Shown: positions 46,219 to 56,630, counted from the stretch's first letter. The stretch: 64,000 nucleotides of DNA from Cyclaneusma minus (GCA_037179335.1 JAKZHN010000020.1:372001-436000); one strand, 5' to 3'. The notes: generated by a model from the sequence alone, not told the origin. Numbers and translations: made by a program.

Positions 46219-48014
46219 TCACCACACCACGCTCTTCGGTCTCGGCGAAACCACGTGCCGGCTGCTCGGACCCAACCTGGGAGAAACCTCACCCAACTCC
46301 TGCCTGGCTCCAGCGGACTGTGGCATAGTCGGATCGTCGTACCTCAGTCCAGGCGTGTCCTGCTTCAACACTGACTGTTCAGAAGCAAGATCTTGAGACA
46401 CAATGGCCGGTTCCTGTACCTGCTGATGGCGAGTGTCACTTGAATTTCGCGAGTCGGGAGATTGGGGGCGGTCGAGGGTTGGAGATCCGAGTGTTGTCGG
46501 GCGAGGCGTTTTACGGCCGATGCTGGAGTGCAGCTTTTCACGTACAGCTTCTTCTGTGTGTTGGGTAGATGGGGAGAAGAAGGCCTGGGATGAGGATGGA
46601 TCGACTGGAGAGAAGGGCGTCATGATATCTTCCATGTATTTGATCTCGTCCTCCTCGGAATTTGGGACTGACTGTGGCGCTGACACGGTTGGCTCGTTCG
46701 GCTCAGACATTGTGGCAGGGTTCATTTCCTCAGGCTCCTTTCCTTTCGCAACAACCGAGTTAGCTTTTGCCTCGGTCTCGAGTTTAGATTCCGTCTGAAC
46801 TCCCTGTCTGGCAGGTTTGTCCTTCTTGTCGACTACGAGCTTCGCCTCCGGAGGCTGCGAGGTATCGACAACAAGAAGCTCCATCTCTCCACGACCAAGA
46901 ATCCCATAGACCTTCACTTCACCCATTTGAATCCCAAGGACACAACTAGAACCAGCATACTGCGCCTCATCTTCGGAGCCACAACGATTGGCAATCACGA
47001 CGATGATTTCCTCCTCAGTCTCGGCTCGAATGATAGGCTCCAGTCGTCCAATCCAGTATGAAAGGGTATCCATATCGGGCTCATGCGGTGTTCTGCTATA
47101 GGCCCGTGGATCATCTAGGGTGAGCCAGGCCATCGACATGATGACAAGGTTCGCTTTTCGATGCAGAACGTGATATGCAAACTCCCAGGCGCTCCATGGC
47201 GCTTCGAACTTGTAGGGACTAAAGAGGTTTCAGTCGCTGTTCATGACATGATGATCAAGGGTACTCACTTCAAGTCCATACCTGCAAGAAAATCAGCATC
47301 GGGTTCCAAATGGATTAGCGTATACTCACGCTCAAAAGATTTCGTGGGCCACTTACAAATACCCATTGCTACATTGCCAAGGCCTTTTACCTCACCATCG
47401 TAAAATCCATCAGGCCCTTCGAGAGCCCACGTCTCATCCGTGTAGTACAAGAAGGATTTTCGATAGTTTGCAATAGTCTCCCCTTCTGGATTCACGGTGA
47501 CTGCTGAGTTGTAATACTCCGGCGAAGTAGGCCAGTTGGCCGCAGGGTCAACTTTCTCAGGATAGCCTGCTGTGACGAAGCAGCCGTACTTGAGAGCAGT
47601 GGTGCGAGCCCACAGTGAGGTGATACCTGCAGTCGTGGGTTCAAGGTAAGGGGTTATGTGTTGGAGGGACTTGAAGTTGTAGCCTACTAGCAGTCAGTAT
47701 CGATGCACGACTTGATATAAGCTAAAGCTAACTTCTATTAAGGCATAGAACACTTGCCAACCAAAAGAGTGATGTCAGAGAAGTCATGCCGCTTCCAGAT
47801 GAGCAACACCACCGCCGCTGCTATAGTCTCCGTGGACTTGAGTAAAGCACCATCAAAAGGAGGAAACATCCAGCTCACCTGAGAAAGCCATCTCGGGCAA
47901 GATCAGCACATCTAGGTCCTGGGGATTTGCCTTGCTCAGCACCGCATCGGCGCGATTGAAATTGTTGTCGACATCGCCGAGCTGGGGTGCGAACTGCAAA
48001 CAGCCGATCCTCAT
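46219..48014 (-). CDS. NTA1: Protein N-terminal amidase (nitrilase superfamily)
   Basis: Deamidates N-terminal Asn and Gln so that proteins enter the Arg/N-degron pathway. Exons on the complement are 48014-47879, 47683-47357, a 13-nt microexon 47281-47269, and 47218-46219, giving 491 aa. The carbon-nitrogen hydrolase triad is complete: E41 in LILPEMAFSG, K121 in NYRKSFLYYTDE, C155 in NVAMGICMDLNPYKFEAPW. The TGT codon of C155 is split, T at the end of exon 2 and GT in the microexon. Other Nta1 hallmarks are GYNFKSLQHITPYLEP and SMAWLTLDDPRAYSR. The last 180 or so residues are a Pro/Ser/Glu-rich extension beyond the catalytic fold. Reading straight through at 47357 would destroy the catalytic loop, which supports the microexon. 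The start MRIGCLQFAP is typical of the superfamily. Confidence 0.9.
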
Positions 48015-49823
48015 TCTCAAAGCTCCCAAGATCAAGGCTACACAGGCAGAAAAAAAGGGACTGGAAATCTCAATTCTCAGTCGAAGAAGGAAGGAAGTGG
48101 GAAGCAAAGAGCAGCACGCAGAATGAGACCAGTGACACAAGCCGATGTGACGAAGGCCGCAGCGCGTCGGAAACTTGGAAAAGGTGAAATGACGGGCAGG
48201 TACTTGACACTTGTATACCTACCTCCTGCTCGTGAAGGCGGCTGGGGCCTTCCATACGAGTTGGGAGACTCAAGTTTGCTCTCGTCAAATCGGCCTTTCT
48301 CGGACGCTGCTGTGCCTTGATCCAAGGTTGCTTCTTCTGCCGTCTGTGACTCAAAGCCTGTAAATAGACGCATGTGCCTGTTGAATCTATTTGCAGAATG
48401 AGGTGGAATGAAGGTACACGTATGAAGGAAGGGCCGAACTGGAGGGGGCGGTCCGGAACGCCTGCTAGCGCGAGCAAACGTTTCTGCTGGCCCGTGCGCT
48501 ATTCCGGTGTGGGGAGCCGGTTAGGAAACCTACATGTACCTCACGCTACAATGCTTTTCTTAATTATGGAAAGTACATCATAATCACGCTCATCAACTCA
48601 AGCTTTGAGGACTGAGGAGCACGAAGCTGAGGGATATGCAAGCTCTGGGATGAAAGACGCCAAAACTAACATCAAGCCTCAAAGCTTGTGTTACCAACAT
48701 CGAGACCCACTTTTTATTGTACCGCTACCATGTTTTCGAACGGAGATCCTCGTGAGATCAATATATGTAACTGATATATAGTCCGCGGGATAGACACTAT
48801 ATATTTCTGTGCTGCTCCTCTACAGTACAAATTTACAGTCCTTTCTCAGTCAATCGTTGTGTTTTCAAGTACAGGGAGTGCTGGAGAATGGAGATGCAGG
48901 GCGAAAGGTATCTTGCCCATCAGTCTAGGTAAGTACCTACCTTTGAGGGAACTGACTTCGGTCTTCCATTTGAAGGTTCCACTCGGGAGACTCTCCTAAT
49001 CGGTGGTCATGACCGCGGATCGCAAGGGCGCTGAATCGTCTCCTCTGCTTGCCCTGCCAGTCACTGGTGCAATTCTTGATCCTTTAATTGGAGCTGGCGG
49101 ATGCGGCGCAGGCAGGACTTCGAAGCATTGGTGTGGCGGTGTTCTTCTTCTGCCGCATCAGGCAGGGTGACATGTAAGCGCGGACACTGACAGGGTATCT
49201 TGGGGTTCCCTATCCCATGCCCTCCGTGATCCCTGGCAGTGAACTTGAGTTTAGGTAAGTAACAGCTGACGGCTACCCTTGCATTCTTAATGAATAAGAA
49301 AACTAGCCGGCTTTCCCTATCTTTTAGGCACAACTTGGTATATGAACTACCTCACATGTTAGCAACCTGACACCATTACAAAAGATAAATGAAAGCTTTT
49401 GCGGTCAACCTTGATTCACCATACCCCCTATATCCCCTTAGCGATATACTGTTCTGTAGATGGGTTCACGAGTTTCCGAGATCACTCTCTCAAGAAGTAA
49501 CGGGTGCAGGGAACTGGAACTACCCCTGCAGGCCCATCTCACCTGAGCCAAGAAGCGCACAGTACCCAGCTGCTGTCTATAAAAACATTCCCTAACAGGC
49601 GCCGCTTGCCAGGTGAGCTTGGGGCCATTCGCCCAACAGGAGCGGAAATAGATATCTAGCCGCCCCCTGCAGGGTGCTCCAATGATTCCCATGGACGCTC
49701 CGGCTCCGGACATCCATGTAAGGTATGAAGACAGTCTTAAGCGCCAAATGGCAAATAATGCTCTGCTATTCGCTCTTTAAACGCCTTTGCCAGGATAACA
49801 AGTGATGTAAGTATCCCAGCATT
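48015..49823. other. Gene-free interval between NTA1 promoter and the RRM gene
   Basis: About 1.8 kb, holding the NTA1 promoter and the 3' flank of the RRM gene. No ORF longer than about 130 codons looks coding, and no tandem repeat is evident. Confidence 0.5.
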
Positions 49824-51014
49824 TCATCGGCCCATTCTTGCCGGATTTTGAGACCTGTTTCCCCTGGCTATACTGACTCCCAGAGGAGCACCAAGGAACT
49901 TCTGGCCATCCAGCTTCTCAATAGCCTCTCTCGCCTGTTGCTTCGTCGCCAAATCGACAAAACAGAAATTGCGTCTCCCATTTCCTACATGTCCCTCCTC
50001 CGGACTAACCCTCTTGCTCACAGCAATCCTTTCCGCACATCAGTCATCTCGCCATCAATGACCAAAGGCAAAAGTACAGTTATGCGAAAAAAGTCTGAAC
50101 CCCACTTCGATAGTTGGAGATATCCCTAACAATAGGAAAATCCCCAGTGACTAGGAATATCCTCGAATATTCGGAATACTCCAAAGAACGAGGGAATCTC
50201 AGTTGAAAACAAACGACATTCCGACAGCTGACTACTGCCACACGTCGAGTTCAGGAAGGGGGTACAGACTTTTGTCGTTCCATAGTAGAAAGTTCACTTA
50301 CACATCAAAGCCCTTGAAGAATTCTCTCATCTCCTCCTCATTCGTAGGCTGGTTCTGCATCTTCGGCAGCCCCTTCACAAACAATTGTCTCCCCTCACTC
50401 CTCGACCCATCCAAGTATTTCAGCGCCTCGTACGGTCCACTCTTCCCGTCCAACCGTCTAGGCACTTCCAATTCCACGCCCTCATCCCTAATATCCCTCT
50501 TCCCAGTCCAATCACCCCAACGATCAAATCTCTTCGCTTCTTCTCCCCCATCACCCCCATTCCTCCTGATATTCCGAGGGCCGCCGCCCCTTTTCGGCAC
50601 ACAAGGCTTACACTTCACTGGCCTCATTCTTAACTCCCTCCCATTCAATGTCTCCATGGCCCTTTCCGCTTGCTCTCTATCCCCAAATTCAATAAAGCAA
50701 TACCCCGGGTTGCGTCCGGTAAACGGGTCTACCGATATATGGATTTTCCCATGATCTTCGAACCCGTTGTCTGCCAGAAACCTCTCTATCTCGTCTGGCG
50801 TAACCTGGTATAGCATGTTGCCTAAGTATATCCGTCGACCTTCAGCGATGGCTTGTTCGGTGGCAGCGTCTTGCTGCGGTGCAGGACGATCAAACCGGCG
50901 TGAGGCATGACGTTCGGGCTCTCGGTGGTCTTGGGGAGAAGAGGCAGTTGGGACGTGAGGAGAATCGCTAGGGGTTCGCCAGGAAGATGCTGTGCGCCAG
51001 TCTTGAGAGGCCAT
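49824..51014 (-). CDS. Two-RRM RNA-binding protein
   Basis: 305 aa from exons 51014-50302 and 50028-49824 on the complement. RRM1, about residues 60-140, has RNP2-like RIYLGNM and RNP1-like NPGYCFIEF. RRM2, about 210-295, has RQLFVKGLP and RRNFCFVDL and is interrupted by the intron, so both exons are needed for a complete domain. A Gly/Arg-rich linker (KRGGGPRNIRRNGGDGG) joins them. The N-terminal 55 residues are Ser/Pro/His-rich and disordered-looking. RNA binding is secure; target and pathway are unknown. The intron is 273 nt and contains a 209-bp transposon-like element flanked by TA; without it the intron would be 62 nt. The gene is divergent from TRS85 across 872 bp. Confidence 0.85.
50077..50285. 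mobile_element. Tc1/mariner-like MITE within the RRM gene intron
   Basis: A 209-bp element flanked by TA on both sides (50075-50076 and 50286-50287), the usual Tc1/mariner target duplication. The left end runs CAGTTATGCGA then AAAAAAGTCTGAACCCC (to 50103). The right end, inverted, reads CTATGGAACGAC then AAAAGTCTGTACCCC. The interior includes four 19-bp tandem units at 50116-50191. No transposase ORF is present, so it is non-autonomous. I saw no related full-length element in the window. Confidence 0.75.
50116..50191. repeat. 19-bp tandem array, four units
   Basis: Four consecutive 19-mers: GGAGATATCCCTAACAATA, GGAAAATCCCCAGTGACTA, GGAATATCCTCGAATATTC and GGAATACTCCAAAGAACGA. The phase is exact although the sequence is diverged. 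The same unit recurs at 55183, 55384, 58399 and 60288. Confidence 0.8.
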
Positions 51015-51886
51015 GGCGATGGTGAAATGGAATGGCGACGGCGAAGTGGAAGTAAAAACCCGAAGGACTGGTGTCTAGAGGCTTGAGCTGGGGGGATCGG
51101 ACCGGTAGACAGAGGGCTAATTTCGATTTCGGAGCCCAACTGCGATTTTGTGTTGTTAGTTGAGACTGACAAAGAAAGTTGGGGAGACTTGTGGTTTAAT
51201 TTCTTCTGCGTGCGTAACTCCGAGTCGTCACCCAGTAGTAATTCCTAACCGGGCATCAAGTTTTCAAACCTTTTCCAATTATTTGAATTTGTTACTTGGG
51301 TTTTTTCCAATCACCGAGATCCAGTAAAAGTGAGAAGATTACTTGCGCAATGGTCGTCCGAGGTTGATGAGACTTCAAAGTTTGAGGAGAGAGAGTATGC
51401 CGTGTGAGGGGCAAGTTTAGCCGAGTTTCTTGTGACAATTCTTGGGTGCTCGGTCAAGAACTTGGATCCCTTTAAAGTCAATAGTTGTTAGTCGTATTAT
51501 CAATTTTCGATAATTCAAGCCCTCTCAAAAACGTGAACTTCCAGAAACTAAGGTGGTCAAAATCATTCCAACAAGCACAAAACGGCAGCGAAGTGACAAC
51601 AAGGAACTGCCTTATCAGCTCTGACTTCGGACGGTCACGTGGCGATAACAACCTAGAAGAACCTCGTGTTCTCAGAGGCGCTTTCGCGGTTCAGATAATG
51701 CGCCGCTTGCTTTTCCGACGAATTCCACGGTCATGATCGCCTCAAATTCCCGGATTTCGATAAAGAAAAGACCTCTCCGTCTGCCGACACTGCCATGAAG
51801 TTTTCCCCACGCCGATTGTCTCCACGGCCTCAGCTCTTACTGGCCTCCCCAACGCCAACGTCAACATTCCGCCCGCCTCCGTCTTA
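51015..51886. other. Divergent intergenic region of the RRM gene and TRS85
   Basis: 872 bp between opposed start codons, presumably both promoters. I see no repeat or coding sequence. Confidence 0.5.
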
Positions 51887-54208
51887 ATGACATCCTCTAA
51901 TCACGATGCGCCGTCGAAGCCTCCGCCCTCCCTGACACCGGCCCTCTCGTCCTTGCGGTTCCCGAAGACCAGAGCTTCAGATGTGCAGTCGCTAGCCTCG
52001 TCGGTTTCCAGTCTTCCCTACCGGCCCTCCAACGCTTCTGCCTCTTCCGTCTTTGCCTCAACCGCCACCCCGCCAGGTTCCAGGTCGATAACTCCGAGCG
52101 GAGTACGGCCAGGATCCGGTCTGGCAGCTTCCCTTTTTGTGGGTACGCCAACCGACGCGCCGCAGCAGCTGTTACCCGCAGCAAGTGCGGATGATCCTCG
52201 CAATATCCTCGTTCAGGCCTATGTACCGCATATTGCCGTCCTCACGTCGTCCGATACGAAGGATCTGTCTAGAGACAAAGGGTTTGCCAATGGCTTGTGG
52301 GAACTGCTACGGCCGTTCGGCGAACAGATTATGGGAAAGGTTACAATAAGGGACAGCGTGGGAGCCAGTCGCACGTGCGAGGATTTCGCCGTTCGATTTA
52401 TACAACTGGGGGATGGTCTGGAGAGCCCCAGGAGTGCGGACCCCTCTCAAAAACAAGGGCCCACATTGAAGGCTCTGCGGACAGGAGGAAATATCGAACA
52501 GATTGAATCTGTTGTGGAGAAACATCTGGCATACGCAGAAAGTTCTACAGAGAGGGGTGCTCAAGACTACCTGAATTTCAAGGACTCTTATTCTCCAGAC
52601 CCAACAGGAACGTCGCCTTTTTACTCCCTTTTCCTACGGAGAGTTCTTTCTGGACTCCCGCTCGCGCCTCACGAGACATTCGCACATCCCGTGGCCTGCA
52701 TTATCGCAATCAGCTCCCGAAATCCGAGTCCAATAGAAGCACTCCGGCACCTATATAATGAATCTGTTACTAGCGGAGGCAAGCGACTTCCGCTGTGGAT
52801 CAACGTTGAGTATCTCCGATACTACGTCCTGGTACACGATGAGGAAAGAGACGATATTAGCAAGTCGATGGCACTGTTTGAGCAAATGAAGCGACACTTT
52901 GGACTTCATTGCCACCTGCTACGGTTACGGAGCGCTCAGTGTGTTCTAACGGATGACGATAGTGTTCCTCTACCAACTTGTCAATGGATCTCGGCGGCAG
53001 AAGAATTGGCCAACATCAAAAAGCTTGAAGAAGACGAGGACTTTGAAGACAACAGCCCGTGTATATTCGAATCCGATATCACAGCGATAAAGACCTTCAT
53101 ACGAGAAATGGTCACTCAGTCCATCATACCCTTTATGGAACGAAACGTGTCCACATGGAATGACCAAGTTGCCTCTCGCCGGCGAGGGATCAGCGGCCGC
53201 TTAGTAAATCTATCCAAGAGATGGACTGGATTTGGTGCCGTGGCAAGGACGTCTTCCAGCAGTAATTCTTCCGGAACCAGCAACTACGATCCCATGCAAG
53301 GTTTCTACAGGCCAGACGCCCCGGAAGCGGTGATGCGGAAGTTGGCCGATTATGCCTTCATGTTGCGTGACTGGAAACTAGCTCTGTCGACTTACGAGCT
53401 CCTGCGGTCAGACTACCAGAACGACAAAGCGTGGCGGTACCAAGCTGCTGCAAATGAAATGGCGGCAATTAGCTCGCTGCTTCACACCCAGAGCATGAGC
53501 TCGAAGCAGCGCGCAGAAACGGTGGATCAGATGCTCGAGACAGCATATTACTCTTATATAACACGATGCGGTGCCTCCTACGAAGCGCTGCGTGCTATGA
53601 CTCTTGGGTCGGAATTACTTCGAGTGCGTGGCGGATCAGCAACTGACGATGCAGCGAGATGGGGCTGGCGACTTCTCGAAGCCAAGATCATAGGCTCGAC
53701 CGGGGAAGCTCTGATCAAAGAGCGTATCGCTGTATGCTTTGCATCGCGGAGGGGCGTTGGTTCCGGCCACTGGGGCCACCGCACGCGCAAAGCAGCATTG
53801 TGGAATACTCTCGCAGCAGAAAGCTGGCTCAACTTGGGCAAATACATCCAAGCGAACCGCCGTCTAGCCGAAGCCCGACGATTATACGCCTCGCTGCCGC
53901 ACAAGAACGCACTGTCGTCTTTCGACTCAGCCAACGAGTTCCTGAACAACTTGGAGCGCGAGATACAAGTGGGTTTGGCGCCCGCAAACGGCGAATCGCA
54001 GGTAATTATGCAAGATGAGGTAGAGGAGGAGGTGGAAGAAGAGAGTGAGAGTCTAGGGGGACATCGCCACCGGAAGAGCTTGGTAGGGGCGCTGCAGCCT
54101 TCGCTGGCGAGTCTAGAGACGTCGCCGCTGAACACGAGGAGAGGGAGTACGGCTACTGCTTTGGGGAGTGCGGTTTCTTTGCGGGAGAGGAAAGATGATT
54201 TCGAATAA
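51887..54208 (+). CDS. TRS85: TRAPP III complex subunit Trs85 (TRAPPC8)
   Basis: Subunit specific to TRAPP III, the Ypt1/Rab1 exchange factor complex that works in autophagy and early secretory traffic. Intron-free, 773 aa. After a Ser/Pro/Thr-rich N-terminus (about 95 residues), the conserved domain begins with DPRNILVQAYVPHIAVLTS. It includes FANGLWELLRPFGEQI, FYSLFLRRVLSGLPLAPHETFAHPVACIIAISSRNPSPIEALRHLYN, and later YFRPDAPE-like and MLRDWKLALSTYELLRSDY segments with a helical C-terminus. An acidic Glu-rich patch near residue 710 precedes a Ser-rich end. The length is similar to other fungal Trs85 proteins. The ATG at 51887 is the first in frame. The only other candidate family, other TRAPP subunits, lacks this HETFAHPVACI block. 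Confidence 0.92.
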   Translation: MTSSNHDAPSKPPPSLTPALSSLRFPKTRASDVQSLASSVSSLPYRPSNASASSVFASTATPPGSRSITPSGVRPGSGLAASLFVGTPTDAPQQLLPAASADDPRNILVQAYVPHIAVLTSSDTKDLSRDKGFANGLWELLRPFGEQIMGKVTIRDSVGASRTCEDFAVRFIQLGDGLESPRSADPSQKQGPTLKALRTGGNIEQIESVVEKHLAYAESSTERGAQDYLNFKDSYSPDPTGTSPFYSLFLRRVLSGLPLAPHETFAHPVACIIAISSRNPSPIEALRHLYNESVTSGGKRLPLWINVEYLRYYVLVHDEERDDISKSMALFEQMKRHFGLHCHLLRLRSAQCVLTDDDSVPLPTCQWISAAEELANIKKLEEDEDFEDNSPCIFESDITAIKTFIREMVTQSIIPFMERNVSTWNDQVASRRRGISGRLVNLSKRWTGFGAVARTSSSSNSSGTSNYDPMQGFYRPDAPEAVMRKLADYAFMLRDWKLALSTYELLRSDYQNDKAWRYQAAANEMAAISSLLHTQSMSSKQRAETVDQMLETAYYSYITRCGASYEALRAMTLGSELLRVRGGSATDDAARWGWRLLEAKIIGSTGEALIKERIAVCFASRRGVGSGHWGHRTRKAALWNTLAAESWLNLGKYIQANRRLAEARRLYASLPHKNALSSFDSANEFLNNLEREIQVGLAPANGESQVIMQDEVEEEVEEESESLGGHRHRKSLVGALQPSLASLETSPLNTRRGSTATALGSAVSLRERKDDFE

Positions 54209-54794
54209 TACTTACGACTATGTTGTGTGGGTGGAGATGGGAGCGGCATGGAATATGGCGTTTGGGTGACGACGATGACAAGATAGATTATTGGTGTTCA
54301 GCTACATAGCTTGAGATGAATGTGAAGATTCAGCTCTTTTGACTACCTATACCTGAGCCGCATATGACGTGCCATTCAAGTGTAGTTTGTAAGTTGTGAC
54401 TGAGAAGCGGGAGATGGCTCAGAATCAGAGGCCAAGGCTAAAAACGAGAGCCAGAGGGACGGGAGATAGTCACAGGCTGCGCCAGAGGAAGGAAAAGGGA
54501 AGCGGATGATGGCCAGAAACAAGAGAGCAAAGGCTGGAACCAGAGCAGAGGGAATAAAGGGCCAGGGAGCAGGAGAGACGTCTCAGAATCAGAGAAACCA
54601 ACCCAGGAACCTCACTTAAGAACCCCAATAGTCAATGGACTTGCAACTGAGAGAACGGGTCAGGTGGCCGACCCGTTTAAGGATTGAACTTGACTCACCA
54701 GTGTCAGTCCTTGCCTGAGGGAGAGGTTCTCAGTTCGACGACCGCCGGGGGCCGGCGTCGGCCCCTTTTCCACCCCCACGATCGATCGGATAGC

Positions 54795-54860
54795 AAAAGC
54801 CCCAGAGGCTTTTCTTCCTGCCAATTCACGATGCCGGTTCGCGGCATCCTGGATTGGCAG
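54795..54860. other. Two adjacent strong inverted repeats
   Basis: AAAAGCC at 54795-54801 pairs with GGCTTTT at 54807-54813 across a 5-nt loop. Directly after it, CTGCCAAT (54818-54825) pairs with ATTGGCAG (54853-54860), enclosing GATGCCG (54830-54836) with CGGCATC (54842-54848) around a 5-nt GTTCG loop. All four stems are perfect. A GC-rich imperfect palindrome lies just upstream at about 54736-54765. Confidence 0.85.
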
Positions 54861-55143
54861 TTTCTTTTGTCTTTTTTTTCTTGGGTTTAGCAGGGAAGGG
54901 GGGTTGGAAAGGGGATTTTGGTAATATTGCTGGATGTTTTTTTGTTGGATTTATGGTCATCGGTATCTGAATCGTATGTACTCAAGACCAAGACGAAAAG
55001 TTTCTCGAGCCCGAAGGCTGACTTGATCACGATTTCATATTGAGACTTGACCAGGCTTCATGAAGAAGCATGTATAAATGGGCGTGTCACATCCTCTCTC
55101 GGTCTGCCATCGATGTGATCGGAACTTCAGATCAGGAATTATA

Positions 55144-55288
55144 CATTTATGCGACAAAAGTCTGAACCCCCTTCAGTAACTAGGAATGTCCCCAGTAATT
55201 AGGAGTATTCCCAGTGATTCAGAATATTCTCAAAGATTATGAATAACCCCGGTGACTAGGAGTATCCCCTGTGATTCGGAATATAGTA
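55144..55288. mobile_element. Truncated Tc1/mariner-like MITE, left end only
   Basis: Preceded by TA (55142-55143), the left end reads CATTTATGCGAC then AAAAGTCTGAACCCCC, close to the left end of the element at 50077. Its interior is a five-unit 19-bp array. No right terminus is seen before the next element's left end at 55289, so it appears cut short by that insertion or by deletion. Confidence 0.65.
55183..55277. repeat. 19-bp tandem array, five units
   Basis: Five back-to-back 19-mers: GGAATGTCCCCAGTAATTA, GGAGTATTCCCAGTGATTC, AGAATATTCTCAAAGATTA, TGAATAACCCCGGTGACTA and GGAGTATCCCCTGTGATTC. Counting shows no indel between units. Confidence 0.9.
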
Positions 55289-55514
55289 CAATGTCATGGA
55301 AAAGTCTGAACACCGGTGAGATCAGTAGGTGACAATATTCCCAACTACTCGGTACACTTTTAATGGCTTCTAATGTTCCGGACTTCCAAATCACTTGGAA
55401 TATTCGAATTACTTGAGATGTTCCAAATCACTTGGGATATCCCAAATCACCTGGAATATTCACAATCATTCGGAGACCGTAGTAGACCGTATTCAGACTT
55501 TTCTCGTCACACTG
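55289..55514. mobile_element. Tc1/mariner-like MITE, complete
   Basis: 226 bp, flanked by TA at 55287-55288 and 55515-55516. The left end begins CAATGTCATGG then AAAAGTCTGAACACC. The right end, inverted, begins CAGTGTGACGAG then AAAAGTCTGAATAC. The two ends align over about 25 bases. The interior has an array of five units based on TTCCAAATCACTTGGAATA (55384-55477; one unit is 18 bp). No coding capacity. Confidence 0.72.
55384..55477. repeat. 19-bp tandem array, five units (inverted relative orientation)
   Basis: TTCCAAATCACTTGGAATA, an 18-bp variant, TTCCAAATCACTTGGGATA, TCCCAAATCACCTGGAATA and TTCACAATCATTCGGAGAC. The unit is the same near-palindromic motif as at 55183, shifted in phase. 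Confidence 0.85.
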
Positions 55515-55648
55515 TACCTCCTTTTGCGGTTTGGAATTCCACTGGCCCATGTCAGAAAAGGGTCACATATAGGACGGAGACCCCAACTGAACTTGACGAA
55601 GCGAAAGAGAGCCACAGACTGCATCGGGGTATCTCATGTATTTCTCTC

Positions 55649-56630
55649 TTAATTTCGTAACCTCAGCTGCGCCGTTTCCTTCAGAGCAGCTGTCAAGACC
55701 TGATGCGAGCCCATAGCAGCCTGCACAGCATCATCCGCCAACTCCTCATACGCCGACTTATTCCCCACCATTCCTGTACCAATATCCCCCTTAATCCACA
55801 AATCTGTAATCTCGTCTCTTGCCGGTAAGTAGCCAACCACGCACGCCGCTGAAATCTCCTGATGCTCAGCCGGTACCGGATCAAGCACAATGCTCTCAAT
55901 ACCACCCTGGTCCCTCACCTTCGCCGCGACACCGCCCGCTACCACATCCACACAGTCAATTCCTGCATCTGCAATGGCAGCAGCAGCCACGGTAATGCAT
56001 CCACCCAGCGCGTTCATCATGTTCCACTGCTTTGCCTCTTTCGGGCCTCTGCCCGCTTTCATACCACCTCCAGCGAGATCCCATGCGCCGTCGTCCTCGC
56101 TCTCGAGAATGGTGATGATGACATCAACACCGCTCTTGGGCCAGCGGTCACCGATGATCACGCCGCGTAGGGCAGTTTCTAAGTGTACGGCCAGGTCACG
56201 CTCGGAAGTGTCGCGTACGTAGCCGCGGCGCTGGGCGCTGGCGAACGGAGCGTATTTGATGTTTGTGCTGAGGATGAGATGAGGAGAGAAGGGAGCGGAG
56301 CGGGGGAGTGGACGGGGGCCGTGGACTGTGCAGGCGAGCTTGAGGCCGGCGGGACGGGGGCTGTCGGGGCTTGCGGGGTTTGAGGAGGGGGTTTCGAGCT
56401 CGAGGTATGCGGAGCCGGAGGCGGACGGGGTTATGCCGGTTTTGAGGACTGGGGAGGGTTAGTGAGAGATCTCATGTGGGAAGTCTGGAGAGCTTCTTAC
56501 ACATTTTGCGGAGGACGTTGGGGGCTCGGGTTCGGAGACGCGGTGTTGGGGCTTGGGATTGGGGGATGGCGAAGACTGGGGGTGCGGTGCCGCCGGCTGG
56601 GCCATTGACTCTTCGACGATCTGCTGCCAT
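55649..56630 (-). CDS. MTR3: Exosome RNase PH-like subunit Mtr3 (EXOSC6)
   Basis: One of the six RNase PH-fold ring subunits of the RNA exosome, structural in eukaryotes. Exons on the complement are 56630-56501 and 56448-55649, giving 309 aa; the intron is 52 nt. Family features are the N-terminal RRRVNGPAGGTAPP and the RNase PH block LACTVHGPRPLPRSAPFSPH, followed by IKYAPFA, RDTSERDLAVHLETALRGVI, WPKSGVDVIITILESE and MNALGGCITVAAAAIADAGI. The conserved phosphorolytic residues expected of active bacterial RNase PH are not complete, as is normal for this subunit. The start MAADRRRVNG fits family N-termini. The stop lies only 135 bp from the transposon-like element ending at 55514. Confidence 0.9.

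Larger units (their letters stand above)
54209..55648. other. Convergent intergenic region rich in structured repeats
   Basis: TRS85 and MTR3 converge here. From left to right it holds a purine-rich stretch (about 54405-54610, repeated CCAGAG and GGAGA words), a compound hairpin (54818-54860), and two abutting TIR elements with 19-bp arrays (55144-55514). No protein-coding gene is recognised. Confidence 0.7.
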
